Under the pieces are notes generated by a model, which was not told the DNA's origin, searched no databases, and saw nothing but the letters and a program-made list of their open reading frames with translations. A DNA stretch of 64,000 bases, taken from Deroplatys truncata. Lineage: Eukaryota; Arthropoda; Insecta; Mantodea; Mantidae. Both the position numbers and the translations under genes were made by a program. The stretch's first letter is position 1. Each line of letters starts with the position of its first letter. Of the stretch, positions 12,895 through 25,013 are shown in pieces. The stretch lies in NCBI GenBank assembly GCA_030765065.1, contig CM060978.1:112201692-112265691 (forward strand), written 5' to 3'.

Positions 12895-13290
12895 AATTAA
12901 TATCGGGTGTATGAACCCTGAGCACATATAACTGCCCTCAATTTTCGGCTTATAGATGAAATTAAATCTGTGTAGTAACGTGTAAGAGAAGCTACAACAT
13001 CGCAGGTTTCTTGAATTTGTGCCCAGAAACCATCTTTTGCCATTAGTACATCTGCAGGGAAATTCGAGCGCCGCTCCCTTTTCACCGCAGCCTAAACATT
13101 ATCAATAGGGTTGAAATCTGGTGAACAGGGAGGCCAGTCTATTACTCTGATATCCTGCCTCTGTGAGAACCAATTTGAAACCTTTCGACTTGTGTGGACA
13201 GGATGATTATCCTGTACGAATTCATCAATTCCATCAGGATATCTCATCCTCACAGAGGGAATCAAAATATTCTCGTGTTACCGTGTATTG
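12895..13290 (-). pseudogene. Tc1-like transposase, C-terminal remnant
   Basis: Read on the minus strand, the segment shows FVQDNHPVHTS (second catalytic Asp motif), then WFSQRQDIRVIDWPPCSPDF and NPIDNV (the block before and around the third acidic residue), then a C-terminal tail ending SYTRY and a stop codon. This is the order and spacing of a Tc1/IS630 DDE transposase. The TGG of NPI..W is a TAG stop and the frame shifts before FVQDN. The N-terminal DNA-binding half is missing. It lies within the candidate transposon at 12281-14444. Confidence 0.75.
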
Positions 13291-13507
13291 CGCACTGTCC
13301 AGTGTATCGTCAAGCTGACACAACACACCTAGACCGTCCCTTGATATTCAAAAGGATGCAGGCATGCAACCACGGTGAAATTGTGAAGCCACGTATTTTG
13401 CATCGTAATAACTATTCTATTATGAACTTTATCAAATGTCGTGTAAAGTATATCAACTATGTGTTCATTAAACATTATTAGCAGAAGAAGAAAAAAAAGT
13501 GTTCGCT

Positions 13508-13575
13508 AATTGGAGACTCAAACCTACGGTCTTAACCACAGAAGTACCCTACGTTTACCACAGCGCTACAGAGAA
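13508..13575 (-). repeat. tRNA-like SINE head
   Basis: Minus-strand CTGTAGCGCTGTGGTAAACG resembles box A, and AGGTTTGAGTCTCC resembles box B. There is no closed cloverleaf. Confidence 0.45.
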
Positions 13576-14444
13576 GATACATGGAAGGTAGTATGTTTAA
13601 TAATGCCATATAACTTGCTGCAGCTACACAACTGTATTGCGTATGGTGTAAACAAGGCGCTGTGTCGTGTAGGACTTAAGACAAATTTAGCGTTCAAGAC
13701 ATTAATTTTTTTGTCCACGGGTGTACACGGGTGTCACTTATCAGGAACTATATGCTTACCTCAACTTGTGTCTCAGTATTAATCTCCTCAACAAAAAATC
13801 GTGAGTGATATTATGGATCTAATATACCATCTGGCGAGAAAAATGCCTACTAATTATCCGCTTTGCCACATATATGTAACCACCTGAGATTATCGGCACA
13901 TTTTGTGATGTTAGACAATAAGGCGTGTTTGGGCGTTAATATTTCTCTTCTCTAGCAGCATCGCCTTTCAAAATGGCATTACCATGTTTTACTTAAGTCC
14001 TACGAGAATATTTAAGTCATTATATGCTTAAATTTGGTCACAGTATGTTGGCAATAGTGTTGTTATGTCTGCATCACGTGATGTTTATTTTCAGGTTCCC
14101 ATATAGCTCAGATCACCTGTATAACTTGGGACATACATCTCTAACGTTGTTTATTTGCAACCAACTTAACAACTACCCCTGTTGTGTATAGCGAGTACAG
14201 TACAGGCTACTTGCATGTAAACATAACAGCGCCATCAATCCAGCACTATTGCCGAATGTCCCAAATGGTACACACTGCGTGCATGTGCCGGGATGTAGAA
14301 AAAAAACCACCGTAGTAATCAAAGTGTTGACAAAGCTAGAGAAACTTCGTTTTAGATTGCATTCAAAAACAAAGTAAGTCTGTATCGGCTTAGTTCGCAT
14401 TAAAACGTAGTTATAGTTAATCGTTACTGGTAACCGTTACATTA

Positions 14445-16040
14445 ATGGTTAACTTTTATCCGAAAATAACTATTTATCACGTCCGTACTCCATATGCCCT
14501 TCAATTCATAAACAAATATTCTTTGTTCTTGTGAAAGCAAGGATTTTTATTAAGTTTTGGCACACCCTAGTTTCTGTTAATTCCAGTGGTTATTTCTATT
14601 TCCACATGATGGTGTCACAGGAAGCTTCAAATAAAGGCTAATGTAAGAGAAACCAACTCTGTAATATAGTATTATTGTCTGAAGAAACTGCTTGTAAAAA
14701 CAGAGCAAGAACGGTAGGCCTTAGGAATAAAGTCAGAAGCAGTACTCCGGTAGGCAATAAGAAAAGAATACAATTTGGTTTTAATGATGATTAAGATCGT
14801 TAAGTTTCACACTATCTGCAAATACCCTTCAAGAAGAGAATATAACATTTGAACGCGAAACCTTGTTTTCTCAGGCATGAATGTTTTCACTCCCCCGTTT
14901 TCTCAGGAACTAATTGCATGGAAAGTACAATTAATAAAGTTATACTGAAGGTATGCATCCTCAGTCAATGATATTTATTTTAATATGTGCTACGTAATGA
15001 CTTTTAGAGAAAAAAATACAATATTTAAGAAAAAACAAACAAACTACTTAAGCCCACAGATACGCACTTCACCGAAAATCAGTAGCCTTTTTAATTAATA
15101 AGAGAGTATACATAAACTCATCAAATTCGTTTAGTACTTAATGAAAAAGGGGATCACAAGCCAGGTATCTTACCCTAGTTTTAACATGGATAAGATGTAG
15201 TCTACAGTATTACATTAAACCAACATATACCAGCTGCTCCGTCAACGCAAGTGAAAACTGCAGCTTTTCGGCAAATTCCGGAACGATGTGGATGTAAACA
15301 ACTTAGCTTAATGCATATTTATATTATTCAAATGCGTACTGATAAGCTCTCCCGACCCAATTCGGTGTTCGTTATAAATTCCGCAGGTATAAATGTTTAG
15401 GCAAATCCAGTAGCATGTTGCAATCTTCAATTTAAACCCAGCCTAATAAGCAGCAGATTCAAAGGGGCCAAGACTTATTTACGCCGCAGCTTCATTCATT
15501 TCGTTTATCTTCTAGAAAGGCCTATGCCATTTGACGTCATATACTGAAAAAGAAAAGGAAACACGCTGATAGTTTCCCGGAAACAAGAAACTAAAGGCCT
15601 TTGTTCTCTATCTCTATTAGAGTCACTGTGTGGGTATTAAATTCTGGAAGAATCCTAAGAGCATTAGCCACGCTAAGGAGTACATGGCGTAAGAAAAATA
15701 ATTATCTGATAATAAATGCAGAATTTGCAAAATATGCGATGATAAGAACCTTGCAGAATGAAGTGATCCCCGATAAAAGAATAATATAGGTCTTATAAAA
15801 ATATACAACTAAACAAGCGCGAATTCTTAATACAACATGGTCGAGATTTTAGTTTTGGTGACCTATGGAGTCTCAAATATCCTTGATCTTTTACAAAAGG
15901 TCATAGCATTTGTTTGTTTCTTGATCTACTATCAGTAAATCCTTTTCCTTTATTTTTGTAACCCTTAACCTGCCGCGGCCATAGCGGAGAATTCTCACTC
16001 TTTCGTGCCCGAGTTAAAACAATTTACGGTGCAATGTACT
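14445..16040. other. No feature recognised
   Basis: AT-rich, with no family member or coding signal I can support. If the exon at 16045-16100 is real, this would be its first intron. Confidence 0.45.
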
Positions 16041-16044
16041 TCAC

Positions 16045-16100
16045 CTGTTTGCAGAGGCCGTTGCTGCTACTGTCAACAGGAAGATGGCGAGGAGCTGCAT
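16045..16100 (-). CDS. Candidate first coding exon with signal peptide
   Basis: On the minus strand an ATG at 16098-16100 opens MQLLAIFLLTVAATASAN, a typical secretory signal peptide: short n-region, about ten hydrophobic residues, and an A-S-A type cleavage site. The frame runs directly into a consensus donor AACAG|GTGAAG at 16045/16044, leaving phase 2. Local GC content is higher than in the flanks, as expected at an arthropod gene start. Upstream there is an initiator-like TCAGT (A near 16220) and a TTTTAAA at 16278-16284, but their spacing is not that of a canonical TATA/Inr pair. No second exon was recognised towards lower coordinates, so the product is unknown; cuticle proteins, odorant-binding proteins and proteases often start this way. 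It could be chance. Confidence 0.45.
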
Positions 16101-18426
16101 GTCGGGCGAGGTCAGTGCTTCTAACGGAGTCCTCCTCCTACCATGGCGTGATTCCACTGCAGACCTCCAGCCCGGTCTAAATGATATCATCACTCATTCG
16201 CTTGTCAACGTCTCCCTACTGACTGGCTCACTTCGCCTCCAACTTGATTAATAATTTCAAAGTGGACTTGCTGCTCGTTTAAAAGACAGAGGGGAGATGA
16301 GATACACTCCTACAGTCAAATGTGTCTTACCCTTCTAGAGGTACTTTCGTTTTGTGCTCAACTTCGTAGACCAAGAAGCAGGTATTTGGATGTAGCTACT
16401 TTCGAAATCTACAGGCCCAGGGAAAGTTATTCAAAGTGCAAAAATAAACACTAGGTATACAATAATTCAATACTATTAAACGATGTAATCTCCGAGAAGT
16501 GACTTTTGTGGACGAGAAATCCCTCTGTAAGTCTTATCTCCAGGAAAATTTATTTTCATAGGTTTTGAAAGAAAAGTTATTATGAAAATAACTTTTACAA
16601 TAAAAGAAAAACAGCAATGTCAATAGTTATGCACAAAACAGCTTCACATGCTACAATCTGTGAAATTCAGGGGAGATAGTGAATTCTGTTGAAATGTATT
16701 ACTTAACTTGTAATGTTTCATTAAATTATTTTACATTTACACATATAATTGTAACTTAATTTTTTTTGTGTATATTTTCATTTTGGATAAATGTCAGCAT
16801 TATAATGAGCTACTCTGAAGTCAAAAGTTTAATTTTTAACATTTGAGTGTGTGCCGATGTTTATCAGTCTGTACACAATATCATTTCATTAGATCCCACA
16901 GCTAGCTCATACTTACCTTAAAGGGGATGTGGTTTAATTCGTCAAGAAAAGTTTTGTATAACAGAAGTTTATAAACATAATGTTTCTCTGAAATTAGGGC
17001 TTAACCACTTATAGATGGGATGGGAGTTGTAGGATACCGGGTGTGACTGAGGTAAAATGACTGAAACCAAGTAGTCCTAAGTAATATAATGATAAAACAG
17101 TAATATATTTTCCCAGGCCATGTTGTCATTGTGGTTGCTTATTCGAACAAAGTGGACGGCGATTCGGGAACACCGTGTATACAATTCAGGCAAAACTCGT
17201 TTTAACATCACCCATTTTTTCATAAGTTAATTTTCAGTTAAAATTTAGGTTAGTGAATCTACACTTAGTAAGTATGACACTCTAATATATGTATTTAATT
17301 TATAGTTTCAGTGTTATGGTATTAAGCACAGCATTAAAGGCAAGCGTTCGCATGTGCCCCATGCAGAATGAACCATACATCTATGAAACTTAAATCTTGT
17401 GTACACATTTTAATGAGATTAAAAGCTATATATCTAGAGCTTTAATTGCTACCATTTTAAAACAGCACAAAATTATCCATTTATACTTAATAGAGCAATT
17501 GCAATTCATATAAGTTCAGAGTATCTCTGTGTATATTTGCTAGCAGTTGGGTTTCCCGTCCATATTTTGCTTAAATCGATTTTCTCAGACTATTTCATTG
17601 ATGTATAAGCGACAAATCCGGAACACAAACCCTTTGAATTTGGAACTATTCATAGAGTACGTCCTGTCAGTATTATCCTTTCTTTTTGATGGGGTGTGGC
17701 ATTTTGGAATATTCAATTATGTTGTCTAAGAGCAATACAATGTCTGCATCTTTTACGGTTTAGCAGTTATGCCCTTTTTACCATTATTTTATTGGCCTGC
17801 TTTAAATGTTTCAGTTCTGTTAGTTTTAAATGTACGGATTCAATGTTACACTGCATATTCTTTATATCATTACTAAAGATTTGTACTATCATAAATTTCA
17901 AAATACTGAAATGCATAGAAAAATTAAATAATTGAATAAATTGTTATATACTTTTTAATTTCTAGTAATTTTATTCTTAAGTTATATTTCAAGTTAATTG
18001 AATCACTTTAATCAGAAAATAACCCGAGAAAAACCGTCCTAAACCTCTACATACTAATAAACTGTATTCAAAGTGGATGCCTGAAGAGTCGTTAAGAGTG
18101 GTAGAAAGGTAGTAAAATTGTGATTTGTTTCTAATTATACCAAGGAACAATTTACTGCAAAAAAAGAGCGCACTTTTCAACTTTGGGGTAAAACACCCCC
18201 TTAATTTTGTAATTTCATTTTATCACCTAGACATGCAGTTGCGTTTTCTTGGTGTCGCCCACTGTTATTCCATAAATGCGTTTGAATTTCGACGTCATCT
18301 GTTTCGACTGTTCCTGGAAATTAACATTTCAGAGTGGAGATTCATAACCATAACTCTATTTTTTGTTTCTCTCCACCTACCTATAATACGTAGATAAAGT
18401 ATCGTATTTCATACAAAAATTAAATA
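16101..18426. other. No feature recognised beyond possible upstream region of the 16.1-kb exon
   Basis: 16101-16330 is moderately GC-rich and may be the 5' UTR and promoter of the candidate exon. The rest is AT-rich with nothing recognisable. Confidence 0.4.
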
Positions 18427-18655
18427 TCTACATTTCACCGAAAATACAAGTTTTAAGGTTCTCTGAGTAAGTAAAAATAAAACATTAGAAAAGGGTGTGT
18501 GTGTGTGTGTCTGTGAACAGCATACATAATTAAAAATCGAAATGTCCCATCAATACCAAGCTTGCGAACTCGAAAATTTAGAACGTAATTCCCCACCCCA
18601 AACTATTTTCATGTGTAATTTTGGTTATTTTTATTTCTCAAAAAAGTAAAGAAGG
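18427..18655 (-). repeat. HINE-like repeat, body fragment
   Basis: It contains TTTCACCGAAAATACA and GTGTGTGTCTGTGAACAGCA in minus orientation, opposite to the array that follows. Confidence 0.6.
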
Positions 18656-18667
18656 AAAGAAAAAAAA

Positions 18668-21600
18668 TCTGATGTGTTACACTCACATGACTTTCTCTAC
18701 TCCTGTACAAACTATTTTTACAAACGCTTATTCTCCATATGCTTCATGTTAATCGAGATATCGATATGTCAATATTATTGGTAATTTTCTTGTAGATGCA
18801 AGGGGAATATGGTAGGTTTTAAGCGATAGTCAAATATTTAAGCACTGGTTGCTATGTGGCGCATTCAATTCTCTTTGCATGTCCAGGACATAAAAAAAAT
18901 CTGATGTGTTACACTCACATGACTTTCTCTACTCTTGTACAAACTATTTTTACAAACGCTTATTCTCCATATGCTTCATGTTAATGGAGATATCGAGATG
19001 TCAATCTTATTGATAATTTTCTTGTAGATGCAAGGGGAATATGGTAGGTTTTAAGCGATAGTCAAATATTTTAACGCTGGTTGCTATGTGGCGCATTCCA
19101 TTCTCTTTGCATGTCCAGGACATAAAAAAAATCTGATGTGTTACACTCACATGACTTTCCCTACTCTTGTACAATCTAATTTTATAAACGCCTATTCTCC
19201 ATATGCTTCATGTTAATCGAGATATCGAGCTGTCAATCTTATTGGTAATATTCATGTAGATGCAAGGGGAATATGGTAGCTTTTAAGCGATAGTCAAATA
19301 TTTTAACGCTGGTTGCTATGTGGCGCATTCCATTCTCTTTGCATGTCCAGGACATAAAAAAAATGAATAACGAATTTGAGAAAAAGTACAAGTATTGGAA
19401 AATTTAAGGAAATAACAAGCAATATCTCGAAAACGGTTCACTCAACAAAAGAAATGTATATGACATAAGTTGTGTATTTTAACGCGATCTACATTTTTTG
19501 TGTAGTAAAATTTTGTCTATCTCTTATGGTTTACCAGTTATGCAAAAGTCGTTCACAATGAAGAATACTTTTGGAGACATTCCCAGAAAATTCGAGATAT
19601 ACATTTCATTTCTCATGACATTATCTTAAACATATGACATTTTCATCAAAATCGTTAGAGCCATTTTTGAGAAAATTAAAATTTTCGAAAAATGTTCCAT
19701 GTAAAGGGTAGTCTGGGGTGGGGGGATTTTCTTGAAAACCTTCGTGTCGCATCTCTGGAAGATACTGAACCTAAATACCAAGTTTGGTGCTTATCCGACT
19801 GTTCGTTTTTGAGTTATGCTGTTCACAGACACACACACACACACAGACACACACACACACACACACACACAGACACACACACGGACATGTTTCCAAAAAT
19901 GCTTTTTTTGGATTCAGGAGGTCTCAAAACATGTATTTCCGGTGAAATCTCTATCGAATTTTTGGGTGGAATGCAATACTTCCCCTACTTACTATACGTA
20001 GTAGAGAAAGTAAAAATGAATAACGAATTTGAGAAAAAGTATAAGTATTGGAAAATTTTAGGGAATAACAAGCAATATCTCGCAAACGGTTCACTCAACA
20101 AAAGAAATGTATATGACATAAATTGTGTATTTTAACGCGATCTACATTTTTCGTGTAGTAAAATTTTGTCTATCTCTTATGGTTTACCAGTTATGAAAAA
20201 GTCGTTCATTATGAAGAATACTTTTGGAGACATTCCCAGAAAATTCGAGATATACATTTTATTTTTCATGACAATATCTTAAACATACGATATTTTAATC
20301 AAAATCGTTAGAGCCGTTTTTGAGAAAATTAAAATTTTCGAAAAATGTTCCATGTAAAGGGTAGTCTGGGGTGGGGGGGATTTTCTTGAAAACCTTCGTG
20401 TCGCATCTCTGAAAGATACTGAACCTAAATTCCAAGTTTGGTGTTTATCCGACTCTTCGTTTTTGAGTTATGCTGTTCACAGACACACAGACAGACACAC
20501 AGACGCACAGACAGACACACACACGGACATGTTTCCAAAAATACTTTTTTTGGATTCAGTGAGTCTCAAAACATGTATTTCCGGTGAAATCTCGGTATCG
20601 AAATTTTGGGTGGAATGCAATACTTCCCCTACTTACTATACGTAGTAGAGAAAGTAAAAATCTGATGTGTTACACTCACATGACTTTCTCTACTCTTGTA
20701 CAAACTATTTTTACAAACGCTTATTCTCCATCTACTTCATGTTAATCGAGATAAACATTTGCGGACTCTATCTTATTGCTAATTTTCTTGTAGATGTAAG
20801 GGGAATATATATTTACAAGGGCAATATAGAAATACAGTAGCCTTTAAGCACATACATATCCCTTAATAGCTGGTTGCTAGGTGCAGCACCATTCTCTTTG
20901 CCACAGATTATAACTCTTTGCATATCCAAGACAAAAAAAATCTGATGTGTTACACTCACATGACTTTCTCTACTCTTGTACAATCTAATTTTACAAACGC
21001 CTATTCTCCATATGCTTCATGTTAATCGAGATATCGAGATGTCAATCTTATTGGTAATTTTCTTGTAGATGGAAGGGAAATATGGTAGCTTTTAAGCGAT
21101 AGTCAAATATTTTAACGCTGGTTGCTATGTGGCGCATTCCATTCTCTTTGCATGTCCAGGACATAAAAAAACTGAATAACGAATTTGAGAAAAAGTATAA
21201 GTATTGGAAAATTTAAGGGAATAACAAGCAATATCTCGAAAACGGTTCACTCAACAAAAGAAATGTATATGACATAAGTTGTGTATTTTAACGAGATCTA
21301 CATTTTTGTGTAGTAAAATTTTGTCTATCTCTTATGGTTTACCAGTTATGCAAAAGTCGTTCACAATGAAGAATACTTTTGGAGACATTCCCAGAAAATT
21401 CGAGATATACATTTCATTTCCCATGACATTATCTTAAACATTTGATATTTTAATTAAAATCGTTAGAGCCATTTTTGAGAAAATTAAAATTTTCGAAAAA
21501 TGTTCCATGTAAAGGGTAGTCTGGGGTGGGGGGATTTTCTTGAAAACCTTCGTGTCGCATCTCTGGAAGATACTGAACCTAAATACCAAGTTTGGTGCTT

Positions 21601-23256
21601 ATCCGACTGTTCCTTTTTGAGTTATGCTGTTCACAGACACACACACACATACACACACACACACACAGACACACACACGGACATGTTTCCAAAAATGCTT
21701 TTTTTGGATTCAGTGAGTCTCAAAACATGTATTTCCGGTGAAATCTCGGTATCGAAATTTTGGGTGGAATGCAATACTTCCCCTACTTACTATACGTAGT
21801 AGAGAAAGTAAAAATGAGTAACGAATTTGAGAAAAAGTATAAGTATTGGAAAATTTAAGGAAATAACGAGCAATATCTCGAAAACGGTTCACTCAACCAA
21901 AAAAAAGTATGACATAAATTGTGTATTGTAACGCGATCTACATTTTTGTGCAGTAAAATTTTGTCTATCTCTTATGGTTTACCAGTTATGCAAAAGTCGT
22001 TCAGAATGAAGCACACTTTTGGAGACATTCCCAGAAAATTCGAGATATACATTTCATTTGTCATAAAAATACCTTAAACATATGATATTTTAATCAAAAT
22101 CGTTAGAGCCATTTTTGAGAAAATTAAAATTTTCGAAAAATGTTCCATGTAAAGGGTAGTCTGGGGTGGGGGGATTTTCTTGAAAACCTTCGTGTCGCAT
22201 CTCTGGAAGATACTGAACCTAAATACCAAGTTTGGTGTTTATCCGACTGTTCGTTTCTGAGTTATGCTGTACACAGACACACACACGGACATGTTTCCAA
22301 AAATGTTTTTTTTGGATTCAGGGAGTCTCAAAACATGTATTTCCGGTGAAATCTCGGTATCGAATTTTTGGGTGAATGCAATACTTCCCCTACTTACTAT
22401 ACGTAGTAGAGAAAGTAAAAAAATATGATCTGTTACACTCACATGACTTTCTCTACTCTTGTACAATCTATTTTTACAAACGCCTATTCTCCATATGCTT
22501 CATGTTAATCGAGATATCGAGATGTCAATCTTATTGGTAATTTTCTTGTAGATGCAAGGGGAATATGGTAGCTTTTAAGCGATAGTCAAATATTTTAACG
22601 CTGGTTGCTATGTGGCGCATTCCATTCTCTTTGCATGTCCAGGACATAAAAAAATGACTAACGAATTTGAGAAAAAGTATAAGTATTGTAAAATTTAAGG
22701 AAATAACAAGCAATATCTCGAAAACGGTTCACTCAACAAAAGAAATGTATATGACATAAGTTGTGTATTTTAACGCGATCTACATTTTTTGTGTAGTAAA
22801 ATTTTGTCTATCTCTTATGGTTTACCAGTTATGCAAAAGTCGTTCACAATGAAGAATACTTTTGGAGACATTCTCAGAAAATTCGAGATATACATTTCAT
22901 TTCTCATGACATTATCTTAAACATATGATATTTTCATCAAAATCGTTAGCCATTTTTGAGAAAATTAAAATTTTCGAAAAATGTTCCATGTAAAGGGTAG
23001 TCTGGGGTGGGGGGATTTTCTTGAAAACCTTCGTGTCGCATCTCTGGAAGAAACTGAACCTAAATACCAAATTTGGTGTTTATCCGACTGTTCGTTTTTG
23101 AGTTATGCTGTTCACAGACACACAGACACACATACGGACATGTTTCCAAAAATGCTTTTTTTGGATTCAGGAGGTCTCAAAACATGTATTTCCGGCGAAA
23201 TCTCGGTGTGGAATGCAATACTTCCCCTACTTACTATACGTAGTAGAGAAAGTAAA
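18668..23256 (+). repeat. Modular HINE-like array: H H H B B H H B B H B
   Basis: Two modules alternate irregularly. Module H (~225 bp) runs from TCTGATGTGTTACACTCACA to TCCAGGACATAAA at about 18668-18893, 18900-19123, 19132-19356, 20661-20933 (divergent), 20941-21165 and 22424-22648. Module B (~600-650 bp) runs from TGAATAACGAATTTGAG to GTAGTAGAGAAAGTAAAA at about 19364-20015, 20017-20659, 21173-21814, 21815-22420 and 22655-23256. Every junction is a short A run. B contains an AC-rich microsatellite of varying length. The copies are very similar, so the array is young relative to the scattered copies. Similar frames in B (starting MFHVKGSLGWGDFLENLR) reflect copy similarity, not demonstrated coding. 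Confidence 0.88.
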
Positions 23257-23785
23257 AAAAAGGGTAAACGATTTTAACTAAAATACCATATGTTTAGGAT
23301 ATGTGCATGGCAAATAAAATGTATATCTTGAATTTTCTGAGTACAACTTTCCATTGTGAACCAATTTTAGATACCTTTGCATAACTGATAAACCATAAGA
23401 TATAGACAAGAACTTACTACACAGAAAACGTCGATGTCGTTTAAACGCTTTAATTTATGTGATTTACGAGATATTCATTATTATTGAATTGAATTTTAAA
23501 ATACTTTACAGATTTTCGAAGTGCTAAGTTGTCATTCACTTTTTTCTCGTGATCATGCAAAGACGGAATTTCAAAGCCAGCATACAGCGACCCACTTTTT
23601 AAAGATCTGACTATTGCTTCAGCCTCGTGTATACCTACAACGAAATGTGGAATGAAAGCATTTCTACAAGTGTTTATCTCGATTTAACCGAAGCAGATAG
23701 AAGAATAAACTTTCGTATACGTTATACTTTTTATAAGTATAGTTTGTAGATAAGTGGATAGAGAAAGCCATGTGAATGAATACCT
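23257..23785 (-). repeat. HINE-like repeat, decayed minus copy
   Basis: Landmarks are recognisable in minus orientation (AATAAAATGTATATCTTGAA, AAAGCCAGCATACAGCGACC, GATAGAGAAAGCCATGTGAA). It abuts the array tail to tail. Confidence 0.6.
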
Positions 23786-23789
23786 ACCT

Positions 23790-25011
23790 TGGGTATTTTA
23801 TAATTATTAGTATTTTATAAGCGCAATTCGTGGACTGGCTTATCCGGCGTTGCACGGGTGGGCTTTTTGAATCTCGAATGATTTAATTAACTTTATTCAC
23901 ATTCTCCCATTTTCTTTATGGAATTATTGCACAATTGTGATATTATGCTTTACTTCGTACAAGAGTAATTTCTTAAAGCCGCATGATGTTCGCAATAAAG
24001 AAAGAAAAAAAGAAGCCATGATATTCACGAAAAGGAAATAAATGTCAAAGACGTATTTCTTATTTCCTTACATCCCACCGACAATCTTCCAAATCCTAGA
24101 AATTTTGTAAAGCCTATAATTTCAGCGATGAAAAAAAAAGATCCAGGTTGAACAATTTTCAGATAAGCACGATAGATGACATTAAACACCCGTGCCATCT
24201 CTTTAGTTTTATAGTTTATTTAATAACACAATGTTCACACCAAGAGTGTGCATATATCTCCTTATAAAAATATTCAACGAAATGAAGGCGAAACTGGCGG
24301 ATCCGATTATTCTTTGCACTTTTCCCCCCAGGCACCAATTTAAAAATATTGGGCAATGCATATAATTTGTAACCATGCTAACCCTTGAGAAACATTCTCT
24401 TCATTTAGAAAGGTAGAATCAGATGACCGAAGAATTCAATGTCATAGTCGGGATTTGAACCATGGGTTTTCCAGTTTCAGTCCGGCTCTAACCAACTGAG
24501 CTACCATGGCAACATACCTACCTTTCCAACCCTGCCCTACGTACGGCTTGTGTGAAGTAACAATTAATTATTACCATTCTCTTCATTTGTTAATTACAAA
24601 TATCGTTAGAGTAGTTTTTGAAGTTACACTGGATATAATTTTCTTTCTGTGTATGTTTGGTACACATTGATAATTACTAATGTGTAATTGGCCTTTGTTT
24701 TATTTTTACACGGATAAACACAATTCCTTTATCCATGTATTTTGCTGCATGGTATTTTCAACGCAAAACCATCTTATTATGAAAGTGTTCAATTATGACG
24801 CCAACATGTTCGCATTCTAAATTCTTGTCTTTCAGGAGGTGAAACTAGATCTGAGTTATAGCCTGTCCAACGGAAAACAAAATCGGTTCAGCAGTTTCCG
24901 AACTTATCCTAAGCTCCGATTGCTTTCAAGCTCAATGCTAGGGCTGTGGTTATTTTACCAAGATGACTGATATCCTATACCTATGGGCACTGCTAATGTT
25001 AATAACGGACC
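23790..25011. other. No gene recognised; tRNA-like segment only
   Basis: Apart from the tRNA-like segment at 24441-24514 I see nothing supportable here. Confidence 0.45.
24441..24514 (-). repeat. tRNA pseudogene or SINE head
   Basis: The minus strand has GGTAGCTCAGTTGGTTAGAG (a perfect box A and D arm) and ATGGTTCAAATCCC (box B). The acceptor stem only partly pairs and the anticodon arm is irregular, so I do not call a functional tRNA. Confidence 0.5.
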
Positions 25012-25013
25012 TA

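Larger units (their letters stand above)
12281..14444. mobile_element. Candidate DNA transposon remnant with subterminal GTAACGGTTAC repeats
   Basis: The 16-mer TAATGTAACGGTTACC at 12281-12296 recurs as its exact reverse complement at 14429-14444. The left 150 bp hold many GGTTACC/GTAAC variants. Dense subterminal repeats are typical of hAT-like and some other cut-and-paste elements. The outermost ends and target duplication could not be fixed. Inside lie a Tc1-like remnant and two tRNA-like heads, consistent with nested insertions. Confidence 0.45.

Noticed and set aside
18668-23256. CRISPR-like regular array
   Set aside because: Units are hundreds of bases long, there are no unique spacers, and the genome is eukaryotic.
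19692-23277. Repeated similar open frames in B modules starting MFHVKGSLGWGDFLENLR
   Set aside because: They occur because the modules are near-identical copies. They run into AC microsatellites (His/Thr repeats) of varying length, end at different points, and are shifted in older copies, so there is no sign of coding selection.
24441-24514. Functional tRNA gene on the minus strand
   Set aside because: Box A and box B are good, but the acceptor and anticodon stems do not pair. A SINE head or pseudogene is more likely. The same applies to 286-355, 11722-11796, 12661-12722, 13508-13575 and 28491-28560.
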